A DNA stretch of 64,000 bases, taken from contig NBIV01000035.1 in the NCBI GenBank assembly GCA_003194525.1, positions 124,001-188,000 of the forward strand. The letters run 5' to 3'. Positions 56,191 to 64,000 of this stretch are shown here, one piece after another. Every line of letters starts with the position of its first letter. The stretch's first letter is position 1. A program made the translations under genes and the position numbers. Below the pieces are notes generated by a model that was given only the letters and a program-made list of their open reading frames with translations, was not told where the DNA came from and ran no database searches. This DNA is from Gracilariopsis chorda (Eukaryota > Rhodophyta > Florideophyceae > Gracilariales > Gracilariaceae).

Positions 56191-56548
56191 GATACCGTCA
56201 ATTTGCCAAATTGCAAATGATATGCTTGCGTGGATAAAATATTGGGCACCCACGCAACTTTCAGTCATCTACACAAATTATGTAGTATTGAGTAGGTGCC
56301 GAGTACGGCAAAGAGTCCGTTTCAGGTTCACAGAAGAATGCCTCCGTAAAATATGCATTAGTCTAGTCTACTATAAAAGGCAAAGGGTACATGACTTCAA
56401 CCATCTAGTCCGGCATAAACTTTCACCATCTTTATCATCTTCTCTGTTTCAAATCTACCCTCATCAGCAGCATCATCAACATTACAACACCTTTACTGTA
56501 CTTATTGTAGTACAACAGCAAAAGCAGCAGCTTATCTAAAGGATCACT

Positions 56549-56818
56549 ATGTTAATGGATGACATTGCTGCAGGAAGAGTCATCATTGACAATGGGATGG
56601 CGAAAAACGAAGAAGAGGAAAATGATGTTTCATTTTTAACTAAGAAACTACAAAAGTCTCTTCTACGTAGTTCAATAGACGCATGGGAGATGAAATCTGT
56701 AGTTTCCATCGCAAAAATTAAGAAAGGAACCTTTAATGAGTCTCAGATATTGCGCAATTTGCCTTTCTTCCTCAACCAACCCGCAATGTCTCCTCCTTGT
56801 AATCAATCTGAAGATTAG
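56549..56818 (+). CDS. Hypothetical protein, 89 residues
   Basis: Starts with ATG in the MLMDDIAAGRVI context and is acidic near the N-terminus. Unrecognised. It could be the N-terminal part of the same protein as the frames at 57015-57939, separated by about 200 bp of broken sequence or an intron. It lies 360 bp right of the gypsy element 3 target site. Confidence 0.3.
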   Translation: MLMDDIAAGRVIIDNGMAKNEEEENDVSFLTKKLQKSLLRSSIDAWEMKSVVSIAKIKKGTFNESQILRNLPFFLNQPAMSPPCNQSED

Positions 56819-57014
56819 TTAATTAATGAATGCTGCTCTGTAGATTACAATCGAACCACTTGTTAAATATCATCGAATAAGTCCTACTTCTCTCAGACAG
56901 TCCAGACGGTGTTGCAGCACTACATTCCCCAACATCTGCAAACTAATTTGTCGTCACTACATTAGATATCAGAACAATGACTCTTTGCGAACTGTATAGG
57001 ATGCTCGAAAGTTT

Positions 57015-57939
57015 ATGGAAGACTTCGGCTCCCTCTGGTTTATCAAGAATGTTGTTGTACATGATAGGGCGATGAAACTGTTTCACAAACTAATACCTAC
57101 TTCGGAATATCGCTTGCAATGTCTACATAATTTCGCTTCATTCGAGGTGGATCATGTTCTCTCCATTTTGGCAAAAGGTAGCAACATTGGAGTGGGGGAG
57201 ATTGTCTATGAAGTTTTTGTATCGGTCCCATCGTCGGTGAAAGCAGACCATCTGCACTGCTTGCATTCTATAAGAATGAGTACCTTTCACTGGATTGCGA
57301 AACCCGTGGTAGCTATTCCCAAGAAGTACCAGAGCTTACTCTTTGACTCATATGCATCTGATCTGTACTACTTTGCTTCGTTTTACAATTCGAGCGGCAT
57401 GTACAGGGCGCCTGTAGGAAGAAATGGTGCATTATCTCCAGCAAGAATGATACTTTCAACGGAATTGGTTTACTGGAATGATCCAAAAGTAGGATTAGAT
57501 GAGTTCAGCCGAGCAATTAAGTCATTTTCATACACAAACTCCGTTGAAAATCTTACTGTTTGTGTTGTATAGAGATTGCTGTTTGCAAAGGTCAATGATG
57601 CCGAAATAGGTTATCATTGTTTTTTAAGGAAACGAAAGGGTCTACTGCAGAACGATTTTGAGGCAGGCAGACACGTTATGGGGGCTATCGTGCAGTGCGA
57701 AATGCAATCTCTTGAACAAAATCTTTTGGAGATTATGCCCGTGGAATCGCAAGGAGTTCAAAGAGCGCTACTTCGAACAATTACAAAACTCAAATATGAT
57801 AAGAACGTGTTTGTCTATACGTGCTCTAAGAGCAAGAACTTCAGATGAATTGGTCTATTACAAAGATGTTGTGGCTAAATATGTGGAAGTTCAACGTGAT
57901 TGGACATCGTGTAAACTGGAGGAGAAGGCTGTAGTCTGA
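57015..57939 (+). pseudogene. Unrecognised protein, three adjacent frames
   Basis: The ORF 57015-57572 (185 residues) includes MKLFHKLIPTSEYRLQCLHN and FHWIAKPVVAIPKKYQSLLF. 57576-57848 continues in the same phase after a TAG at 57570-57572, and the end is carried by 57658-57939 in another frame. The sequence is protein-like (even composition, aromatic residues), but I recognise no motif. It may be a decayed host gene or an ORF of an old transposon. A dinucleotide-like gatgatgatgatga run follows at 57973-57988. Confidence 0.35.
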
Positions 57940-59031
57940 TGAAGTGTACATTGAAGTGTATGTTTGATGTCTATGATGATGATGATGAATTGAAAGTGAT
58001 GTATGGCATTTTTGAAAGTGTGATCATTGCATATGCGTGTAGCTCCATACTTGGTTTTACTTAACTAGCAGTTGAGAGTGTAGTATCTGTTGCCAATAAA
58101 AACAACAACAACCTTTACTTGATTCAACTATCTTCCTCAGCTACGTCCGCGCCTACCGCGCCTGCCGTGCTACCCCGCGTTCGCTTGTTCTCTGGACCTC
58201 AGCGCATCGCACCAACCAGCCACTGCTTATCCTATTGGACTCCAGCAGCGCTATCCTACGAACTACTGCGCTTGCGCCTGTGGTTCGAACTCGGCCGTTC
58301 GATAAAATATACTCAAGTTGATGACAATTCGACGCGTTTAAGAGCTTCATTTACATACGAAGGTAATTGGTAAGCATGTTTATTGCACTTTAATGTTATT
58401 AAAGCGGGAAATTGAAACGTAACCGCCAAACGGTAAGGGAGAAAGGGGGACGTAGAATGAAACAATGGTGCCTAGTATGCAAGCAAGCGATCTGTAAGAA
58501 ATTCTGGGACATTTGGCACAACAAAGATACTCTACAACACACAAAAATTTCTGATGAATAATAATTGGCAAGTGAAGAGACGTTGTCGGCAATGGAGGCC
58601 CAACAGAACGATGGGGTCGAAACTAAATCCAAAACAAATTGTAGAATCCTTATAACTACATCTCCCCGCCAGTAAACGTTATGAGAGAAGTACCAGCCTG
58701 ATGAGAACTTTTCTTTTCACCTCGTTTTTTTGCGTAGGTAAAGCAATCGACAACTGCGTACAAACCGTTTCGGGACATCAAAGAAAGATATGACAGTAGT
58801 AGACAGTTGAAAGGTTGTTGCATGTGAAAAGGAAGCAAAAACAATTCATGACGCATGTTACTGTCTCAAAACGTCTGATAGTAGTGAATCGCACCGTCGG
58901 CAAGCGCAGTGGCACTGGCGGCTGAGGCAGTCATGCGCAGGGCCTGTCACCTGCGCATCATACACACTTTCGAGCAATATACTCCGCTTTGAAGCTTCTT
59001 AGTGCGCTCTGTATGGCGCATAAATGGGCTT
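57940..59031. other. Region before copia C, no gene assigned
   Basis: A plus-strand frame at 58119-58373 is A/P/S/R-rich without a domain. A perfect 9-bp inverted repeat ATGCGCAGG/CCTGCGCAT lies at 58933-58958. I see no gene I can support. Confidence 0.4.
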
Positions 59032-59044
59032 TGTGAGAGATGCA

Positions 59045-59077
59045 CTCCTCACACCATCCTGGTCAGATGGTGAGGAG
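59045..59077. repeat. Hairpin with GATGGTG motifs near the copia C LTR start
   Basis: CTCCTCACACCATC and GATGGTGAGGAG form a stem with a two-base bulge. Related caccat/atggtg copies recur up to about 59162, so this is a cluster of short inverted and direct repeats in the U3 part of the proposed LTR. Confidence 0.6.
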
Positions 59078-59244
59078 AGTTTAGATACAACGGACCATCT
59101 CACCATCTTGGGGGATGGTGAAAAAGCGTTCTGCCTTCTCGACATCCCGGAGGATGGTGGGATGGTTGCTTAACATGCCGCATCGATGCGTGCATCTTAT
59201 GATAATTGTATTGGAGAACGTCGACTAGCGTCTTTCTCTACCGG

Positions 59245-59252
59245 TATAAAAA
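59245..59252 (+). promoter_or_regulatory. TATA box in copia C LTR
   Basis: TATAAAAA in the context ccggtataaaaaagagag. It lies about 410 bp before the proposed LTR end and upstream of the zinc-finger and gag frames, as expected for the retrotransposon promoter. Confidence 0.5.
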
Positions 59253-59867
59253 AGAGAGAACAGAGCTCGGCCCTCGCCTCTCGTCTGCTCCCCAACCCAC
59301 TTTTCTATATCAACTTGTCTATACTAAGCAAAACTACTACAGTTTTTTCGATACTAGCCGTACCTACCGCAGTATCGCTTTTTCCAATAATCGAGTTTTA
59401 TCGACATTCCGGAATTAACCGGAAGCTCGTTATTTTGATTTAAAGTAAGTTCAAATAAGCTCTCTGCAAATTTGAAAAACTCTGTTTATTGTAATACGGC
59501 ATTGTTAAGCTAAGGTGAAGAACGCATAAGACCTGATTACTAATATACACGATTTTTCTATTTCTAGTTTGCACAGTGGCTAATCTATTTTAACGCTATT
59601 GTCCCTCGTAACCAATCAGGGCGTACCGTTGAAGTAGTCACCAACTTTCAAAATATTACAGTGGAGGAACCCGACAATCCAACATACCAGCACTGCAGTT
59701 TATTGCTGGATACCCGACCGCCTCCTCAACTGTTGGCACCGCCCAACAATCAACCATCAACCAATCAAAATACATCAACGTGTAGAACCGTGCTCGAGCA
59801 CCTGGCCGACAGTGACGTCTACAGCGAGCATTACACCCTGCCCCGCCGCCATCCGATCATAATCGAT

Positions 59868-60239
59868 ATGGAAGCCGAAAAAGTCTCCGTGCCCCGTGTG
59901 TCACGTGTCAAGCCGCCAGCTAAATCGAAACCCACCATACAAAAACTGCTTATCAAAAAGGATAAGCTATACCGCGGCAAGTGTCAACCGAAAACGCGTA
60001 CAAGTAACATCGCGCGTGCAAAACGATATTGCAAATTGTGCGATATTCAGTGCAATTCTGCGAAAACTTTTTTTGACCACAAGCAGTCACGCGGTCACAA
60101 GACACGTTTACAGAACAAGCGTAATCCTCTGTTCTACAAGAGTTGTGACCGTCACCTTGAGTCACACCACCACCTTAACCGCCACATCAACGGCAAGGAT
60201 CACCATAAGGTGCTTTACCGTAAAAATTTAAATAAATAA
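59868..60239 (+). CDS. Two-finger U1-type zinc-finger protein upstream of copia C gag
   Basis: ATG 59868 gives 123 residues (MEAEKVSVPRVSRVK); the frame is open further upstream to 59661 without ATG. After a basic stretch, finger 1 reads YCKLCDIQCNSAKTFFDHKQ with SRGH, a C-x2-C...H...GH pattern like U1/matrin-type RNA- or DNA-binding fingers. Finger 2 reads FYKSCDRHLESHHHLNRHI with NGKDH; its first cysteine position is tyrosine (TAC). No such ORF is standard between a copia LTR and gag. A role in RNA packaging or as a DNA-binding helper is inference. Alternatively it is an unrelated inserted gene. Confidence 0.6.
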   Translation: MEAEKVSVPRVSRVKPPAKSKPTIQKLLIKKDKLYRGKCQPKTRTSNIARAKRYCKLCDIQCNSAKTFFDHKQSRGHKTRLQNKRNPLFYKSCDRHLESHHHLNRHINGKDHHKVLYRKNLNK

Positions 60240-60366
60240 ATCTTCGTTTGCTGTTACACTCAACTGTAAAACATACTCGTATAGTATAATAAAGTTGTTT
60301 AATTTGTAAAAAATAGTACTATAAGTAATAGGTAAGAAACGAAGTATTATTGCTAATTATTACAAC

Positions 60367-61983
60367 ATGTCTCCACTTAATGGAAACTTTACGAGCAACG
60401 TAAGGTATGCTAACCCACAGCAACGCCAATTCATTGAGTTTCTTAAGAACATGCAAGAAAACAATGCCGACGCTACACCTGCTCAGATCATCGATCTTTT
60501 AAGGAACGAATACCCGCCAGACAAATTACTTACTTATTCTATTTAGAGTAATGGCTTGTTAATGCGTAAATTTGCAAAGTTTCTAGAAGATCGAGGAATA
60601 ATTCTTGCAGAACATGAAAGTAATCATCTCTTGAAAATAATAGATAAAACTATTTATGAAGAGTCAAACTTTAACTATGCTTTTGCTGCAATAGATTTAT
60701 TCCAGCAAACACCGCCCGTTGCCCCAAACACCCGAAACCAACCATCCGGGAGCACCGAAACTCAAGAGAACGTCGAACCTGAGCCAATGTGCGAACTCTC
60801 TCCACCCAAGCGTGCGATTGAGCAAAACCGCCAACGTCAGCCCTGGCGCTCTTCAATAGCCAACAATGAACCAAAAGCGAACTTCGGAGACAACAGGGAC
60901 AAGGTAGCTCATTATATCGCATCCTGTTTTAAAGACGAATCATCCAGACTCTCAGGAGCCCTTGGCGAATGTTGGGAGGAATTTCTGGGCGAATATAAGT
61001 ATGCCGCTTTAGATTACAATCTATCCAACCACCAAAGAGTCCAATACTTACACCACCTTTTACGTGGAAATGCAAATTGTTTTTATGTACAAAACGTTGA
61101 TGGCAGGGTGCGAAGCGTCAGGGAAGCTTCGGCAGTCATGGAAAAGGGATATAATTCTCTCTCCCGTCAAAACCGCATTACTGCCTATGTACGAAACCTA
61201 CGAATCCAAAATTTGTTTCAAAGAGCTCTTCATTAAGCGATGATTTGGAGAAACTACATGAAGAAATTTCGAAGCTGTCCCCACAAGGCCCTATGCACTG
61301 CCGATCCGAGCGCAACAGAATCGAATATTTGCATAATGCTGTTATTGGTCATTCCTGGGCCTGAGACGCCTGCAGCAGAGTCAATGCTGGACTGATTAGC
61401 TATCACGAACTCTATGGACAGTTGGAAGCCACAATTCAACTAGACCAAGAGGAGAAAATTGGTCGCATGCGAGATCAGAAGAGTCTTCAATTAGAGTCTC
61501 TCTCCACCAACGATTTTCAGAACCCTGACACGAGTGAGACCTTTTTTTGCTGGCCAATCTCGATGCACACGCCCTCCGAATTCCACAAACAGGGCAACGT
61601 TTCGTCAATCGAAAAATTAACGGAACGTTAACTGTTGGAATTGTGGTAAATATGGGCATGTAATAGCTGAGTGCCGGCAAGGCAAGAAACTCACCAACAA
61701 CGATGCCAACCGTGTTCAACTTTTGCAACGCAATGGCTACAAAGATCAGAATAAGGCTTTAAAACGTGTTCTATCCGAAAGTTGTCAACAGCTCGAAGAT
61801 TCCAGTGACTCTGATGAGTTTGAAAGCGCGGAAACCTTTTCGCTTGCGATGCTGATTTTGACGACAATAAGCACGACACAAAGCCGTACCCTTCCGAACA
61901 ATTCTTTGCGCCAAATCGTGAAACGCAAAGTAACGACCCATCTCTTTCGAATTGCCTTGAGGATGTTTTACTGGGAGTACTAA
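60367..61983 (+). pseudogene. Gag of copia C (broken)
   Basis: ATG 60367 (MSPLNGNFTSNVRYANPQQR). An in-frame TAG at 60544-60546 is followed by the same phase to 61236, with an RKFAKFLEDRGIILAEHESN helical region and an acidic/proline linker. After 61236 the frame is broken. A CCHC zinc knuckle, CWNCGKYGHVIAEC, lies at 61633-61674 and is followed by 61723-61983 in the same phase, ending in an acidic SSDSDEFESAE stretch. The knuckle identifies this as the nucleocapsid end of gag. Confidence 0.7.
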
Positions 61984-62173
61984 TGACTTCTGCCGTAATG
62001 CTGTTCCAAAGCAGCAGAACAAAAAAGCCCCAGACAAGTCCTCCACTGGCACACCCAGAATCATTTGTTTTTGTACACGCAAGCAAGCTCGCTACAGTTC
62101 ACAAACACCTCGTTGGAACTTTGTTGACATTCAAAACGTGAAGAAAGGCTCATTCCACCCATGACGCGAATAT

Positions 62174-63686
62174 GTGGGCGCATGTCTGGACTCTGGTGCA
62201 CAACGATCCGTACTGGGGAAACAACAAGCACAAGCGTACTGTAATCTTGTAGGCATTCCATTTAAGCTGAACCACTCCGACAAAGTTTTCAGATTTGGAG
62301 ATGGGGTATACTTCAGCCGTGGAACCATGCAAGTACGCATTACAATCCCTGAAAACGGTTTCCTTCCACTAGAGATTGACGTCGTTGACGCCTCTGTACC
62401 CCTTCTTATTGGACTCGATATTTTGGACCTACACGCTCTTTTACCTCACAAAGTGGACAACATTTTACTCAGCAAGAAGTTCAATTGGTCGATACCAATC
62501 ATGCATAAATTTGGTAATATGTACTTAGAATGGGACTTCTCTGAGATACTGTACACAAAGAATGAACTCCGAAAAATGCATTTGCACTTCTACCATCCAA
62601 GCGCAAACAAGTTTTTCAACTTGATCTCCCGAGCAAAGCCAGAAAATGCCACACCCGAAACTAGGAAACTCATCGAGCGTCTTTCAAAATCATGTGTTAC
62701 GTGTCAACGTTTTACACCCCAGCCACAGTCCTTTCAAGTATCCATTCCAGGCAAAATAATATTCAACAGTGAAATTGCTCTGGATCATATGTTTTTGGAC
62801 AAAATGCCAGTTCTACGCGTTGTTGATGCACAAACGCACTTCATCTCTGCAGTTTTTCTCAAGAATCAAACCACTGAAGCAATCTGGTACGCATTTCTCA
62901 GTTGTTGGGCTACATTGTACACTGGATGTCCAGACAAAATGAAATTGGATAAAGCCAGACAATTCTCATTCGCTCGATGGAAGAACTGACAAGCATGGCT
63001 GGAATCATATTACAATTATCAGGAGTTAAAAATCACAACTCTCTTGGACCAGGTGAAAGCTAACATGAACCCTTACGTCGTATTTATCAGAAACTTCGCT
63101 ACAGCGAGCCCAACGTCCCTATCGCTCTAGCTCTTCGACTTGCTGTCAAGTCTATGAACGATGCAATGAAACTCGAAGGGCTTTTGCCTTTGCTACTCCT
63201 ATTTGGAGTTCTTCCTCGCTTTCCACCCTTTGGCACAGAACTTCCAGATCATGAAGAGCGAATGAGAGCTCTTCAAATCGCGCGCACTGAAACGGAAACA
63301 ATCACTTCGGAGCTTCGTTTGCACCGTGCTATCGTTGTTTGCATTCCATCTGCCGCATCCACAAACTTGAAGATTAGACAAGAACTTCTGGTTTATCGTG
63401 AGGACTTGAAGCCAATAAAATGGACTGACCATACAAAATTGTGAAAATTGACGAGAAGCAGGTCTTCATTAATCGCAGTGGAGAAACAGTCCAACATTCT
63501 ATTGCGCAAGTCAAATCCTTCCATCGAGACGAACTAATGGACACCCTTCATATTTGTCTCGAACCAACACTTCCTGGTGTTTTTGAAGTTTATGATGTTC
63601 AAATCACTGAAGTTTTAGGTCCTTCCGATCACCGTCGGAACATACCAGTATTCAGTGAAGCCAAAAAAGAGAGCTGGCAGGATTAG
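62174..63686 (+). pseudogene. Protease and integrase, copia C
   Basis: Protease: GACLDSGAQRSVLGKQQ (DSG at about 62189) and VPLLIGLDILDLHALL. Integrase: a zinc domain HLHFYHPSANKFFNL...CVTCQRF, the first catalytic D in EIALDHMFLDKMP, and a second in CPDKMKLDKARQFSFARW before a stop at about 62987-62989. A further frame contains SLGPGERY-like sequence with the third acidic residue, and then 63154-63444 (MNDAMKLEGLLPLLLLFGVL). 63441-63686 continues toward RT. At least two frame changes. Confidence 0.75.
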
Positions 63687-64000
63687 TATCCCGTGGAACA
63701 TGGAAAGTCATTAGACAAGACGAAGTGTCAGAAGACGCCAATATTCTTACTGGCCGATTTGTGCTCGCCATCAAAAACCCGGAAATTGATGAAGAGATAT
63801 TCAAAGCCAGATTTGTCGCCCAAGGGCATAAAGATCCAGAAAAAGCTCTTATCGTCCACGATTCTCCTAATCTAAGACAATATTCCGCCCGAGTTCTCGT
63901 TACTATCGCCACTATTCTGGGATATAGAATATGGAACACAGATGTTCGTCAAGCCTACTTGCAATCCGCACAGAAGCTCATGCGTAAGGTATTACTTGAA
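63670..64000 (+). pseudogene. Reverse transcriptase N-terminal part, copia C (window edge)
   Basis: After a frameshift near 63665, a frame reads LAGLVSRGTWKVIRQDEVSE, then FKARFVAQGHKDPEKALIVH and YRIWNTDVRQAYLQSAQKLM to the window end. NTDVRQAYLQ holds the first RT catalytic aspartate (RVT_2 type). The YVDD region lies beyond the window. Confidence 0.75.

Larger units (their letters stand above)
59032..59660 (+). repeat. Proposed 5' LTR of copia C
   Basis: Begins TGTGAGAGATG at 59032 and ends AAATATTACA at 59660, giving TGT/ACA ends; GTGGAGGAACCCGAC follows and may serve as primer site. It contains a TATA box. The partner LTR is outside the window, so the limits are unverified. Confidence 0.45.
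59032..64000 (+). mobile_element. Ty1/copia retrotransposon (copia C), plus strand, 3' part outside window
   Basis: Proposed 5' LTR (59032-59660), a zinc-finger ORF (59868-60239), gag (60367-61983), protease and integrase (62174-63686) and the start of RT (63670-64000). Integrase before RT makes it Pseudoviridae. It belongs to a divergent copia lineage: the RT has KARFVAQGHKDPEKALIVHD and the integrase tail LPLLLLFGVLPRFPPFGTEL, patterns I associate with copia elements of fungi, oomycetes and invertebrates. Stops and frameshifts are frequent. Confidence 0.82.

Noticed and set aside
57973..57988. GAT microsatellite as a functional signal
   Set aside because: Short simple repeat with no context suggesting a role.

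Overview
This window is a transposon graveyard from a eukaryotic nuclear genome. Every open reading frame I can assign belongs to a mobile element, and I find no convincing host gene, rRNA or CRISPR array. The mix of element families (Ty3/gypsy chromoviruses, an oomycete-like gypsy family, three Ty1/copia lineages, Helitrons, and a DNA transposon with a zinc-finger transposase-like gene) suggests a repeat-rich, intron-poor protist. A red alga or an oomycete-like lineage is my guess; the sequence does not settle it.

Layout. 1-7488: copy 1 of an unusual DNA element, cut by the window edge. 7489-15494: a gypsy chromovirus on the minus strand with its 5' LTR at the right end. 15495-24003: a related chromovirus on the plus strand, 5'-truncated, with an internal deletion, a detached chromodomain, an antisense ORF and a 3' LTR. 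24004-25116: a copia gag fragment (minus). 26270-30408: a nearly full-length copia gag-pol (minus) with a broken 5' end. 30409-37444: copy 2 of the unusual DNA element, apparently with both ends. 37445-40980 and 41030-46570: two Helitrons of one family, tail to tail. 48049-49586: a decayed transposase-like ORF series. 50916-56190: a structurally complete gypsy element with 204-bp LTRs and a 5-bp target duplication, inserted into older sequence that also holds unrecognised ORFs (56549-57939). 59032-64000: the 5' half of another copia element carrying an extra zinc-finger ORF upstream of gag.

The most interesting system is the DNA element present at 1-7488 and 30409-37444. Its first plus-strand gene reads, once the two copies are compared, as one frame joining a beta-class amino-methyltransferase (DPPY motif, then an FAGT motif) to a SET-domain lysine methyltransferase. 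A second plus-strand gene encodes a basic, coiled-coil, otherwise unrecognised protein of about 600 residues or more. A convergent minus-strand gene encodes a protein with an N-terminal C2HC finger and a C-terminal segment like that of CACTA/Plavaka-type transposases. A mobile element carrying a fused DNA- and histone-type methyltransferase could modify chromatin at its own copies or at target sites; that role is inference. Both copies are broken by stops and frameshifts, mostly at different places, so the ancestral reading frames can be recognised although neither copy looks functional.
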